Shown: positions 8,434 through 20,905 of the stretch, in pieces
Layout: every line of letters begins with the position of its first letter
Numbering within the stretch: the first letter of the stretch is position 1
Assembly (NCBI GenBank): GCA_039621445.1
Contig: CP154954.1
Span: 46,603,847-46,667,846, forward strand
Origin: Euglena gracilis
Taxonomy: Eukaryota > Euglenida > Euglenophyceae > Euglenales
Length of the DNA stretch: 64,000 nucleotides
Reading direction: 5' to 3'
Translations under genes and position numbers: made by a program
Notes under the pieces: model-generated
What the model was told of the DNA's origin: nothing
Database searches by the model: none
Seen by the model: the letters and a program-made list of their open reading frames with translations, nothing else

Positions 8434-11423
8434 CAGCCAACGAGGGGACGTTAATTTTGACACAGCCAGACCCTGAAAATTTAATGTCTGCAGATTTAAC
8501 ATCTGAGTCTTCTAATCTGGCCATAGGGGGGCCAGCAGGGCTGTTAAATCATGCAGGGTCTAACATGGAAATCAGGAGGGATGAGGAAATGGGACTAGAA
8601 TTGCCAGTTTTTCAGCCCCCCCGTTTTTGGACCACGGCCACCCGAATCAAATTGTTAGATGATGGGGGGTGATGCTATGACTTTAGTTTGACTCTTTGGA
8701 CCAGGAATTGAGCTGGAGCATAACTAACCGGGAGAGCATAATTCCCTCCCAGGTCGTAATTGAAAATCGACTGGAAGATTGTGAGAAGAATTTGGCTGAA
8801 AAGAATGCCAGAGCACAGGCAGAACTTTTGCAATCCATTCCTGAAAATATGGGGAGGCGAACGGCTGAAGTGTGCAGCCAGTTTGAGCACGAAAAACCAA
8901 AACGTCAGGAGCAAATTCAGCAATCAGTCGGTCAATTTCTTTTTTGATGCCAGGATTGAGGGAGTGCTGTGGAAAACATTGCAGACAGCCACAAACCTCT
9001 TTTGGGGATTGAAGTTGAAAGGCAGATCGAAGGAAAGTTTCATGATCTTGAGAAAAAGTTACGAGATTTTCTGGGTGGTGAACTGGCATAACTTGAGAGC
9101 CATAGAAAAGATGGTCAGAAAAAATTGTTTGCGCCAGGTGGGTTGATCGAACAAGTTGGAATTTGTTTGCATTCTGTTGAGGGAATTAACTCAGATTTTC
9201 AGAAGAAAATTTTTTGCAGTTCGACAAGCAAATCGTGAGCTATGCTCTGGGGAGGACAGAAAAATTGCTGAAAACGCTGCTGGGCTGAAAATGGTGGGGG
9301 AGGAATCAAAATCAAGTTTTGGGACATTTACCCAGGAAAATCAGCAGCGATTTGACGCAACTGGAAACGAGAGCAAAGCTCTGGGGGGTAGGATCACAGC
9401 AACTGAGAAATTTCTGGGCAGCCAGGAGGTGCCTTGGGAGAAGGTGGTTGAAATGCTGGGGAAATCAGAAGCAACAATTCAACTGGATGTTTGGAGGGAA
9501 ATGGCCGCCCAGGTCAGAAAAATGATGAAATCTTTGATGGTGCAAATGAAGGATGAAAATCTGAGGCAACCCCAAAAGGAAGAACATTTTTAAAAATTGC
9601 AGACTGACATTGAAATGGAGTGAAACAGCAATTTTTCACAGTTTTGATGAACATGCAGACAGATTTTCAGTGTGAAAAGAGTTAACGGGATGGTTTGCAA
9701 AAAACCGTATCAAACTTTGCGGTTCGGGAAATTTCAGCCGAAAATGCACAGCAAACTGACCGCAAGGCTCCTGAAGTGGCCCAGCCCAACGCAATATATC
9801 AAAAGAATTAAGGATTTTTTGGAATTAAGAGGGTGTCACCGGCTCAATCATCTTGGATTTTCGGGGTTAGGGGGTGACCACAACGATGCCATGTGAAGTC
9901 TGGGATGTAGATCTGAGCGGGTGCAGACCATCAAGTAGTTTGCAGGGGGTGCAATTGCAAAAAATCAGGTCATTGGCATTTGTGCAATGGGGGAGGCACC
10001 CCAACGACCCGCAGTCATAAGTGTTGGTAACCCAGCGGTGCAGCATGTGTTTAGAAATTTGATTGCACCCAAATTTTCGGGGAAATCTCAGGATTGGCTG
10101 CAATTTTGTGAGGTTTGGCAGGCGTTTTCAAGGAAACTGAATTCTGCAGGGGGGGAAGTGAGTGAAGATTTCAAAATTGCTCTCTTGGAGGATTGTCTTG
10201 ACGAAACGAGCAAAAAAATTCTGAAGCTCCATCTCAATGAAGGGGAGATAAATTTTAATGCCGTTTAGGGTCACCTGGAAATGACATTTTCAGGGAATCA
10301 GGAAGGTGGGGCAAAACAAAGTTGGCAGCAGGTGAGCCTTTTTAATATGGGCAAAGTAGCCCTTGAGGACTGGCTTGAGTTTCAGGCAAAGCTCAATATG
10401 GCCAAGTGCAAGGTTAAGGATGTCGGGGAGGGGGAAGCAAAACGACATTTGTTGCAGAAACTTCCCTCATTCATCCTAAAATGGGTTTCATATGAGAGGA
10501 AATGGAGGCTGAATAATCAGCCACCCTTACGCCTAACGGTGCCAGTGAATAGGATTCAGAAATGATTTCGAACAGCTTGGGGAGAATGCTTGGGAAAAGA
10601 CCCACAAAAGTGTCGGAAATTCACGAGGGGTAATTAGAAGTCATTTTCCCTGACATTTCTGCCTATGAAAAAGTCAAAAGTTTTTATGGCAAAGAGTTTG
10701 ACGATTCAGTCGTTTTGTTTCAGGTTCAGGAAATTAAACCAATTTCGACCACCGAGGATATTTTCAACCTCGTGAAAACAAAGTTGACACTCAGAAACAA
10801 AAATGAAGCCTTGCAAAGTTGTTTTTCATCATCAGGCTATCAAGGGTTTAGGCGTTCAAGATCGGTTGGCGCTGAAAATCGATGGGGTGACAATCGGGGA
10901 GCCGGAAGGGTATACCCCGGGTAGGGCAACGAAACATCCCCCAACCAGAAGCAAATCACAAATCAGCGAAACAGCATAACCTGATCAATCTGTTGCGTTA
11001 TCATCCTCAAATGTGCAGACATCAAGCACTTCTTCAATGCTGAAAATTGTGGAGAACCCACCCAATGGGCAAAGACCGGTGGTGGGGGGGGCACAATGGA
11101 TCACACCCCCGTCACAATCAACAACGCCCTATTTTGCTAGACAAGCCCCGTGGAACAGAAACAATTTTCAGCCGTATGACAAAGGCAGCCAAGGGAAAGG
11201 AGGGAACAATTCCCAGGGATATGGGGAAAATAACACCCAATGGTATGGAGTGAACCAACAGGGGTACAAGGGGAAGGGTGGTAAGGGCAGGGGGAGACAG
11301 AAGGTTATGACCAGAATTTCAGTTCCAAAGGGGGGAATGGCAAGAACAATAACCCTACACCAACGATGGCCCCCCCTGTACGCCTTTAGGGATGCTGGGG
11401 TAAAATTTATCAGGGGCTTATGA
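8418..11423 (+). pseudogene. gag: Gag, unit A1 (coiled coil, capsid, basic C-terminus)
   Basis: Several consecutive frames carry one protein. 8418-9593 encodes long amphipathic helices (AEKNARAQAELLQ, WEKVVEMLGKSEAT). 9987-10268 and 10281-10565, separated by a TAG at 10266, encode a capsid-like helical domain. It aligns with the capsid of the minus-strand element: QDWLQFCEVWQAF against QDFEVDWNLYWDR, and GEAKRHLLQKLPSF against GEARRLFLERIPPF. 10715-10924 matches the segment before the nucleocapsid, and 11013-11423 is Gly/Asn/Gln/Lys-rich (YKGKGGKGRGRQK). That last part probably binds nucleic acid, but no CCHC zinc knuckle is visible, unlike in the minus-strand element. Gag forms the virus-like particle that packages the element RNA. 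This copy cannot make it intact. Confidence 0.75.
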
Positions 11424-11701
11424 CCCCAGGCAGTGAAACCCCCAACCCCAGCTTCTAAACCTGACCCTTCCACCCATAAACACCAAACCACGAACAATCG
11501 AACCACAAACGAAATGACCGGGAGCGGAGCTTGGAGTGTAAGTCAAATTGGCTGGCCGAGTCCAGCGTGATTGAGTGAGGGAGCGAGAAGCCAAGACCCC
11601 CCGGAGCCAAGGAGGCACGGCGAGGAAGCGGGCGAAGAAGGTATGAAGGGGAAGCGAATCCCCTCCCATTCCTTTCGCGTGCACATCCCTCCCAATTCCA
11701 C

Positions 11702-12556
11702 ATGCCAATACAAAACTCTCATGATTGTTTGAGTGGAAATAGGTGGGCCTCAAACAAAAAGTTGGCCAGAAACTTTCCCAGGGAATTGAACCTTTATACT
11801 GGGAAACATTCAGTGGAAAATTGGTTGCAGGAAAAGCGTTATGAGGCCATTTCAGTGGACATCAACCCAGGTTTTCACCGAACCCATCCCGTGGACATAC
11901 CTACCGTGGGAGTATCGAGCATACCCCCCTGGAAACTCTGAGTTCATAACGGCATTTGTGCCTTGCACAGGGTATAGCGGTGCTAAGACGGTGGGAGAAA
12001 GAAATTTGGAGTGGCAGACCAACTTGTGACAATAACTTTGTTAATCGTGGAATATTTTCAGCCCAAATTATGGTGGATTGAAAATCCCCGAACGAGACTT
12101 TTGCCAAAAACGCATTGTGTGCAACACTTGAATTTTATCGATGTGGATTATTGTCAATGTTCTGACTGGGGATACCAAAAACCCACTCGGATTTGGGGGA
12201 GTGAAAATTTGTTGAGTTTGAAAACAAACTTTGTGATGGGAAAAACCTGCCCGCATTTGATTGTGAGGGAAGGGGGTGGTTTGGTTCACAAAGAACAATT
12301 TGGAGGAAACGGAATGAGGGTGAGCATTCAACAAAAATGGGGGCCACCTGAAAAATTGGTTGAGTACCTTCTTTCGGTCCTTGATTTTAAGAAGAAAATA
12401 TTTTCCTTTAGGTATGAGGATTATGTCGTTCGAAACTCATTTGTGCAAATGATCGAGGAGAATTTTCAAATAAGGGCCGAGAGGAGAATCTTCAAAGAAG
12501 GGCCGAGGTGGATTTTTTTGCTTCTACCCAAAATTTTCAGTGCACATCATGTTTGA
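11702..12556 (+). pseudogene. C5-cytosine DNA methyltransferase, unit A1, broken
   Basis: Pieces in different frames spell out the domain. Motif I is LNLYTGKHSV (near 11790) followed by YEAISVDIN. The next frame has WTYLPWEYRAYP and the motif IV region TAFVPCTGYS, in which the usual Pro-Pro-Cys has become Val-Pro-Cys. The long frame 12011-12556 has motif VI WWIENPRTRLL and the CQCSDWGYQKPTRIW block that matches the minus-strand enzyme almost residue for residue. There are a frameshift near 11870 and a stop near 12028. The damage means it is almost surely inactive. Confidence 0.85.
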
Positions 12557-14072
12557 CCGAGAAGGGAAATGCTTTGGCGGTACCATGGGGAGGGGTGGGG
12601 CACGGTTTGGTTGAACCCCCCCTTGGTCATTTTGGCCAAAGGTTGCAAAGAAATTGCGATTGCATCTTGAGTGATTGGAGCAAAAAGTTGGGTAAGGGAA
12701 TTTATCGGGAGGCATCAAAAAGTTTTATTTTCCACCCGGAAGCAAGCCTTAGTGTGAGGTGGGGAGTTTGGGCCTTGTTGATAGAGGGTAATACGTCCCC
12801 CGCTATCACCGGCAACCCCAAGAACCCTAGGATGGTAAAGTTGAAGTTACGAATGGCTAAAAGGAGGTACCCACCCACAGGGATTGAGAAATTTTTGAAG
12901 GAACGACAACTTTTGATTCAGACTAGGGTTGTTTTGGGGAACGGTGAGGAAAAAAATATGGACATTTTGGGAGACACCGGTGCCGAGGCTAACCTCATTA
13001 GGCAAGGGTTAGTGAGTGAGCACCTGATGTATTCGGCCGAACACCCCTTGAGGTTTGAAACCACTAACGGTCAAGCCTTGAGTGGTGGGGGGAGGTGCAC
13101 TAATGTTGTGATGAAGTTGCAAGGGGAGGTGAGTGATAACACACCACCCACATATTTTGAGTACGATGTGGAATTTTATGAAGCCAATATCAAAGTGGAC
13201 GTAATTCTATCATACCAATGGCTTGTACGCACAAAAATCCGAGTTTTTCCACATCACCGTGCCTTGGTAGTGGAGGAACCGGAAGTGACATTTTTGTTCG
13301 GAGTGAGAGATCACAGGAGAAAACGGCAACAAAAAGTCCCTTGCACCCTACCCCAAGGAGGGGGTGTGACAAATTTGAAAAAGTTTGGCTTTCACCTTCC
13401 GATGGAGGGTTGTGATCAAAAGGTAAAAGCCTTGGACGAAGATTCACTCAAAAATTTGGGCAGGAAGTTGGAAACTGCAGGTGACAACCCCCTACCAATT
13501 CGCAAAATGATCATTGCAAGGGATGGGGAGGGTAGTAAAGAAACGGACTCCGAAGAGAAAGAGATAATAATAATAAAGCTATGAGACGAAATTTTTGGAA
13601 GGTATGATGGAACCGTATTTCGGTCTAAGGAACAACCCGACCCACCCGTAAGAGGACCATATGGTTATGCATTAATACCTTTGCAAGAAGGAGAACCTTT
13701 TTTCATGCACGGGGAACGAAAAGAAGCTTTGGAAAAAATCACTCAAGATTGGATCGATATGAAATTCATCGAGCCAGCCAAAACAAAATATTCAGAATGG
13801 CTCTCACAAACATTCCCCGTGCCAAAAAGTCAGCCGATTTCCCTTGGAGGGGGTTTTTGACGCAAGGGGACCCAACAGCCAAACCAGTAGATGCAACCGC
13901 CGTCTTCCTAAAATCGAAGACATCCTGGTGAAGCATGGTGCAAAAGATGTCGCATTTTGGATATAAAACATGCCTTCCACCAACAGCCGCTTTACCCGCA
14001 TCGCAGGCCTACTATAACTTGCTCCTTCCCAACAAAGGGTCTTTACCAATGGAGGGTGGATGTAATGGGGTT
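12508..14072 (+). pseudogene. pol: Aspartic protease and start of RT, unit A1
   Basis: A 358-residue frame (12508-13584) holds the retropepsin active site DTGAEANLI at about residue 155, followed by VDVILSYQWL and the hydrophobic strand pattern of retroviral-type proteases. Its first 50 residues contain two CxxC/CxC cysteine pairs. A TGA at 13582 (CTATGA, against CTAAGA in units A3 and B2) separates it from the RT N-terminus, which continues in frame with RGPYGYA, FMHGERKEAL and WIDMKFIEPA. RT is then cut off at 14072 by an inserted 450-bp sequence, and the tandem junction removes the rest. Confidence 0.8.
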
Positions 14073-14312
14073 GTGGCATTGGACATGTCCCTACCTTTCA
14101 GATGAATTAGGCTGCGCCAGATAATGCACGCGTGCTGCACATTGTGATTTTTGTTTTTTATGTACCGTCAGACCTCACGAGTTGATTGCTGGGCCCATGG
14201 GTCGTGGCCCCCTGGCGTATCTGGATCAATCGACTGACTGAAGGTTTGTACTGTGGCTGAAGTTTAAGAAATTGAAGTGTAAGTTGCCTGCCAATGGGTA
14301 GGAAAATCATTT
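14073..14312. mobile_element. Truncated copy of the 450-bp insertion
   Basis: It begins GTGGCATTGGACATG directly after GGGTT in the RT frame, as in unit A3 (26604). It lacks the second hairpin arm and ends near GCCAATGGGTAGG, where it is fused to Gag leader sequence of the next unit. Confidence 0.7.
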
Positions 14313-14659
14313 TGGTGCAATTATCCACCCTTGCAGCTTGATTTCAGGAAGCGCAATGGCTCATTTTCCAGTTGAGCGGTGATTCCGCGAACTTTTCCCA
14401 CTGTTTTTCCCAAGCGCATGAAAGTTCTGCCTACTTGCGCATCCCCTTGGGGGTTGCCTTTTGGCCCCCTCAACCTGCCCCATCCTTTACCTACCCTTGC
14501 CTTGGCCAAAAAGGCTGTGGGGTCCCCTTAGGGGAAAGTGGGGCCTCAAAAAGCCCTTGTGGGGCCTTGGAGCCCCCTCGCGGCCCTTCGTGGCCCCTTT
14601 GGGCCCCCGTGTGACTCCTCCTTGGGGCAGGCACCGCTGGACCGCGCACAAGATGTTCA

Positions 14660-17600
14660 GTGGACCATAGATTAACAGCCAACGAGGGGACGTTAATTTT
14701 GACACAGCCAGACCCTGAAAATTTAATGTCAGCAGATTTAACAGCTGAGTCTTCTAATCTGGCCATAGGGGGGCCAGCCGGGCTGTTAAATCATGCAGTG
14801 TCTAACATGGAAATAAGGAGGGATGAGGAAATGGCACTAGCACTACCTGTTTTTCAGCCCCCCGTTTTTGGACCACGGCCCACCGAATCAAATTGTTAGA
14901 TGATGGGGGGTGATGCTATGACTTTAGTTTGACTCTTTGGACCAGGAATTGAGCTGGAGCATAACTAACCGGGAGAGCATAATTCCCTCCCAGGTCGTAA
15001 TTGAAAATCGGCTGGAAGATTGTGAGAAGAATTTGGCTGAAAAGAATGCCAGAGCACAGGCAGAACTTTTGCAACCCATTCCTGAAAATATGGGGAGGCG
15101 AACGGTTGAAATGTGCAGCCAGTTTGAGCACGAAAAACCAAAAAGTCAGGAGCAAATTCAGCAATCAGTCAGTCAATTTATTTTTTGATTCCAGGATAGG
15201 GGGAGTGCTGTGGGAAACATTGCGAACAGCCACAAACAGCTTTTGGGGATTGAAGTTAAAAGGCAGATCGAAGGAAAGTTTCATGATCTTGAGAAAAAGT
15301 TACGAGATTTTCTGGGTGGTGAACTGGCACAATTTGAGAGCCATGGAAAAGATGGCCAGATAGAATTGCTTGCACCAGGTGGGTTGATCGAACAAGTTGG
15401 AATTTGTTCGCATTCTGTTGAGGGAATTAACTCAGATTTTCAGAAGGAAATTTTTTGCAGTTCGACAAGCAAATCGTGAGCTCTGCTCTGGGGTGGACAG
15501 AAAAATTGCTGAAAACGCTGCTGGGCTGAAAATGGTGGGGGAGGAATCAAAATCAAGTTTTGGGACATTGGCCCAGGAAAATCAGCAGCGATTTGACGCA
15601 ACTGGAAACGAGAGCAAAGCTCTGGGGGGTAGGATCACAGCAACTGAGAAATTTCTGGGCAGCTAGGAGGTGCCTTGGGAGAAGGTGGTTGAAATGCTGG
15701 GGAAATCAGAAGCAACAATTCAACTGGATGTTTGGAGGGAAATGGCCGCCCAGGTCAGAAAAATGATGAAATCTTTGATGGTGCAAATGAAGGATGAAAA
15801 TCTGAGGCAACCCCAAAAGGAAGAACATTTTTAAAAATTGCAGACTGACATTGAAATGGAGTGAAACAGCAATTTTTCACAGTTTTGATGAACATGCAGA
15901 CAGATTTTCAGTGTGAAAAGAGTTAACGGGATGGTTTGCAAAAAACCGTATCAAACTTTGCGGTTCGGGAAATTTCAGCCGAAAATGCACAGCAAACTGA
16001 CCGCAAGGCTCCTGAAGTGGCCCAGCCCAACGCAACATATCAAAAGAATTAAGGATGTTTTGGAATTAAGAGGGTGTCACCGGCTCAATCATCTTGGATT
16101 TTCGGGGTTAGGGGGTGACCACAACGATGCCATGTGAAGTCTGGGATGTAGATCTGAGCGGGTGCAGACCATCAAGTAGTTTGCAGGGGGTGCAATTGCA
16201 AAAAATCAGGTCATTGGCATTTGTGCAATGGGGGAGGCACCCCAACGACCCGCAGTCATAAGTGTTGGTAACCCAGCGGTGCAGCATGTGTTTAGAAATT
16301 TGATTGCACCCAAATTTTCGGGGAAATCTCAGGATTGGCTGCAATTTTGTGAGGTTTGGCAGGCGTTTTCAAGGAAACTGAATTCTGCAGGGGGGGAAGT
16401 GAGTGAAGATTTCAAAATTGCTCTCTTGGAGGATTGTCTTGACGAAACGAGCAAAAAAATTCTGAAGCTCCATCTCAATGAAGGGGAGATAACTTTTAAT
16501 GCCGTTTAGGGTCACCTGGAAATGACATTTTCAGGGAATCAGGAAGGTGGGGCAAAACAAAGTTGGCAGCAGGTGAGCCTTTTTAATATGGGCAAAGTAG
16601 CCCTTGAGGACTGGCTTGAGTTTCAGGCAAAGCTCAATATGGCCAAGTGCAAGGTTAAGGATGTCGGGGAGGGGGAAGCAAAACGACATTTGTTGCAGAA
16701 ACTTCCCTCATTCATCCTAAAATGGGTTTCATATGAGAGGAAATGGAGGCTGAATAATCAGCCACCCTTACGCCTAACGGTGCCAGTGAATAGGATTCAG
16801 AAATGATTTCGAACAGCTTGGGGAGAATGCTTGGGAAAAGACCCACAAAAGTGTCGGAAATTCACGAGGGGTAATTAGAAGTCATTTTCCCTGACATTTC
16901 TGCCTATGAAAAAGTCAAAAGTTTTTATGGCAAAGAGTTTGACGATTCAGTCGTTTTGTTTCAGGTTCAGGAAATTGAACCAATTTCGACCACCGAGGAT
17001 ATTTTCAACCTCGTGAAAACAAAGTTGACACTCAGAAACAAAAATGAAGCCTTGCAAAGTTGTTTTTCATCATCAGGCTATCAAGGGTTTAGGCGTTCAA
17101 GATCGGTTGGCGCTGAAAATCGATGGGGTGACAATCGGGGAGCCGGAAGGGTATACCCCGGGTAGGGCAACGAAACATCCCCCAACCAGAAGCAAATCAC
17201 AAATCAGCGAAACAGCATAACCTGATCAATCTGTTGCGTTATCATCCTCAAATGTGCAGACATCAAGCACTTCTTCAATGCTGAAAATTGTGGAGAACCC
17301 ACCCAATGGGCAAAGACCGGTGGTGGGGGGGGCACAATGGATCACACCCCCGTCACAATCAACAACGCCCTATTTTGCTAGACAAGCCCCGTGGAACAGA
17401 AACAATTTTCAGCCGTATGACAAAGGCAGCCAAGGGAAAGGAGGGAACAATTCCCAGGGATATGGGAAAAATAACACCCAATGGTATGGAGGGAACCAAC
17501 AGGGGTACAAGGGGAAGGGTGGTAAGGGCAGGGGGAGACAGAAGGTTATGACCAGAATTTCAGTTCCAAAGGGGGGAATGGCAAGAACAATAACCCTACA

Positions 17601-17664
17601 CCAACGATGGCCCCCCCTGTACGCCTTTAGGGATGCTGGGGTAAAATTTATCAGGGGCTTATGA
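14660..17664 (+). pseudogene. gag: Gag, unit A2
   Basis: Same order of pieces as in A1: coiled-coil frames 14660-15837, capsid frames 16228-16509 and 16522-16806 split by the same TAG, then 16956-17165 and 17254-17664. The coiled-coil segment includes an open frame at 15210-15479 (IEGKFHDLEKKLRDFL) that is interrupted in A1. Confidence 0.75.
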
Positions 17665-17948
17665 CCCCAGGCAGTGAAACCCCCAACCCCAGCTTCTAAA
17701 CCTGACCCTTCCACCCATAAACACCAAACCACGAACAATCGAACCACAAACGAAATGACCGGGAGCGGAAGCTTGGAGTGTAAGTCAAATTGGCTGGCCG
17801 AGCCCAGCGTGATTGAGTGAGGGAGCGGGAAGCCAAGACCCCCCGGAGCCAAGGAGAGCAGGCACGGCGAGGAAGCGGGCGAAGAAGGTATGAAGGGGAA
17901 GCGAATCCCCTCCCATTCCTTTCGCGTGCACATCCCTCCCAATTCCAC

Positions 17949-18803
17949 ATGCCAATACAAAACTCTCATGATTGTTTGAGTGGAAATAGGTGGGCCTCAA
18001 ACAAAAAGTTGGCCAGAAACTTTCCCAGGGAATTGAACCTTTATACTGGGAAACATTCAGTGGAAAATTGGTTGCAGGAAAAGCGTTATGAGGCCATTTC
18101 AGTGGACATCAACCCAGGTTTTCACCGAACCCATCCCGTGGACATACCTACCGTGGGAGTATCGAGCATACCCCCCTGGAAACTCTGAGTTCATAACGGC
18201 ATTTGTGCCTTGCACAGGGTATAGCCGTGCTAAGACGGTGGGAGAAAGAAATTTGGAGTGGCAGACCAACTTGTGACAATAACTTTGTTAATCGTGGAAT
18301 ATTTTCAGCCCAAATTATGGTGGATTGAAAATCCCCGAACGAGACTTTTGCCAAAAACGCATTGTGTGCAACACTTGAATTTTATCGATGTGGATTATTG
18401 TCAATGTTCTGACTGGGGATACCAAAAACCCACTCGGATTTGGGGGAGTGAAAATTTGTTGAGTTTGAAAACAAACTTTGTGATGGGAAAAACCTGCCCG
18501 CATTTGATTGTGAGGGAAGGGGGTGGTTTGGTTCACAAAGAACAATTTGGAGGAAACGGAATGAGGGTGAGCATTCAACAAAAATGGGGGCCACCTGAAA
18601 AATTGGTTGAGTACCTTCTTTCGGTCCTTGATTTTAAGAAGAAAATATTTTCCTTTAGGTATGAGGATTATGTCGTTCGAAACTCATTTGTGCAAATGAT
18701 TGAGGAGAATTTTCAAATAAGGGCCGAGAGGAGAATCTTCAAAGAAGGGCCGAGGTGGATTTTTTTGCTTCTACCCAAAATTTTCAGTGCACATCATGTT
18801 TGA
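17949..18803 (+). pseudogene. C5-cytosine DNA methyltransferase, unit A2, broken
   Basis: Identical frame breaks to A1. It differs in having Arg where A1 has Gly after motif IV (GYSRAK against GYSGAK). The motif IV Val-Pro-Cys defect is shared. Confidence 0.85.
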
Positions 18804-20318
18804 CCGAGAAGGGAAATGCTTTGGCGGTACCATGGGGAGGGGTGGGGCACGGTTTGGTTGAACCCCCCCTTGGTCATTTTGGCCAAAGGTTGCAAAGAAA
18901 TTGCGATTGCATCTTGCGTGATTGGAGCAAAAAGTTGGGTAAGGGAATTTATCGGGAGGCATCAAAAAGTTTTATTTTCCACCCGGAAGCAAGCCTTAGT
19001 GTGAGGTGGGGAGTTTGGGCCTTGTTGATAGAGGGTAATACGTCCCCCGCTATCACCGGCAACCCCAAGAACCCTAGGATGGTAAAGTTGAAGTTACGAA
19101 TGGCTAAAAGGAGGTACCCACCCACAGGGATTGAGAAATTTTTGAAGGAACGACAACTTTTGATTCAGACTAGGGTTGTTTTGGGGAACGGTGAGGAAAA
19201 AAATATGGACATTTTGGGAGACACCGGTGCCGAGGCTAACCTCATTAGGCAAGGGTTAGTGAGTGAGCACCTGATGTATTCGGCCGAACACCCCTTGAGG
19301 TTTGAAACCACTAACGGTCAAGCCTTGAGTGGTGGGGGGAGGTGCACTAATGTTGTGATGAAGTTGCAAGGGGAGGTGAGTGATAACACACCACCCACAT
19401 ATTTTGAGTACGATGTGGAATTTTATGAAGCCAATATCAAAGTGGACGTAATTCTATCATACCAATGGCTTGTACGCACAAAAATCCGAGTTTTTCCACA
19501 TCACCGTGCCTTGGTAGTGGAGGAACCGGAAGTGACATTTTTGTTCGGAGTGAGAGATCACAGGAGAAAACGGCAACAAAAAGTCCCTTGCACCCTACCC
19601 CAAGGAGGGGTGTGACAAATTTGAAAAAGTTTGGCTTTCACCTTCCGATGGAGGGTTGTGATCAAAAGGTAAAAGCCTTGGACGAAGATTCACTCAAAAA
19701 TTTGGGCAGGAAGTTGGAAACTGCACGTGACAACCCCCTACCAATTCGCAAAATGATCATTGCAAGGGATGGGGAGGGTAGTAAAGAAACGGACTCCGAA
19801 GAGAAAGAGATAATAATAATAAAGCTATGAGACGAAATTTTTGGAAGGTATGATGGAACCGTATTTCGGTCTAAGGAACAACCCGACCCACCCGTAAGAG
19901 GACCATATGGTTATGCATTAATACCTTTGCAAGAAGGAGAACCTTTTTTCATGCACGGGGAACGAAAAGAAGCTTTGGAAAAAATCACTCAAGATTGGAT
20001 CGATATGAAATTCATCGAGCCAGCCAAAACAAAATATTCAGAATGGCTCTCACAAACATTCCCCGTGCCAAAAAGTCAGCCGATTTCCCTTGGAGGGGGT
20101 TTTTGACGCAAGGGGACCCAACAGCCAAACCAGTAGATGCAACCGCCGTCTTCCTAAAATCGAAGACATCCTGGTGAAGCATGGTGCAAAAGATGTCGCA
20201 TTTTGGATATAAAACATGCCTTCCACCAACAGCCGCTTTACCCGCATCGCAGGCCTACTATAACTTGCTCCTTCCCAACAAAGGGTCTTTACCAATGGAG
20301 GGTGGATGTAATGGGGTT
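18755..20318 (+). pseudogene. pol: Aspartic protease and start of RT, unit A2
   Basis: Protease motif DTGAEANLI as in A1. The frame is shortened to 286 residues (stop at 19615) by loss of one G in a G run near 19606, and the downstream part continues at 19465-19830. The TGA before the RT N-terminus is shared with A1 and B1. Confidence 0.8.
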
Positions 20319-20905
20319 GTGGCATTGGACATGTCCCTACCTTTCAGATGAATTAGGCTGCGCCAGATAATGCACGCGTGCTGCACATTGTGATTTTTGT
20401 TTTTTATGTACCGTCAGACCTCACGAGTTGATTGCTGGGCCCATGGGTCGTGGCCCCCTGGCGTATCTGGATCAATCGACTGACTGAAGGTTTGTACTGT
20501 GGCTGAAGTTTAAGGAATTGAAGTGTAAGTTGCCTGCCAATGGGTAGGAAAATCATTTTGGTGCAATTATCCACCCTTGCAACTTGATTTCAGGAAGCGC
20601 AATGGCTCATTTTCCAGTTGAGCGGTGATTCCGCGAACTTTTCCCACTGTTTTTCCCAAGCGCATGAAAGTTCTGCCTACTTGCGCATCCCCTTGGGGGT
20701 TGCCTTTTGGCCCCCTCAACCTGCCCCATCCTTTACCTACCCTTGCCTTGGCCAAAAAGGCTGTGGGGTCCCCTTAGGGGAAAGTGGGGCCTCAAAAAGC
20801 CCTTGTGGGGCCTTGGAGCCCCCTCGCGGCCCTTCGTGGCCCCTTTGGGCCCCCGTGTGACCCCTCCTTGGGGCGGGCACCGCTGGACCGCGCACAAGAT
20901 GTTCA

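Larger units (their letters stand above)
8071..14312 (+). mobile_element. Array unit A1: decayed DNMT-carrying Ty3/gypsy element (5' part)
   Basis: The unit runs from TTATCTACCCTTGC in the leader frame to a point about 240 bp inside a 450-bp insertion in the RT gene, where it joins the next unit. The repeat spacing is 6242 bp. Content in order: leader end, coiled-coil Gag, capsid, Gly/Gln-rich Gag C-terminus, methyltransferase, protease, RT start. Stop codons and frameshifts are largely the same in all five units of the window, so the copies were made as DNA and not by retrotransposition. Confidence 0.85.
14313..20558 (+). mobile_element. Array unit A2, a crossover hybrid
   Basis: Its first 1.25 kb carries the variants of unit A3 (e.g. 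CAATGGCTC near 14356; GACATTGGCCC near 15566). From about 15780 it carries the variants of A1 (GATGGTGCAAATG). This is the product expected when two units of an array recombine out of register. Unit length 6246 bp. Confidence 0.85.

Noticed and set aside
12626-12650. Possible relic of a dinoflagellate spliced leader (CATTTTGGCCAAAGG)
   Set aside because: It differs from the leader sequence as I recall it and lies inside the protease frame in all five units. It cannot be used to identify the host.
12508-12680. Zinc finger in the N-terminus of the protease frame (CxxC ... CxC)
   Set aside because: The cysteine spacing fits no finger I can name and the minus-strand element does not keep it.
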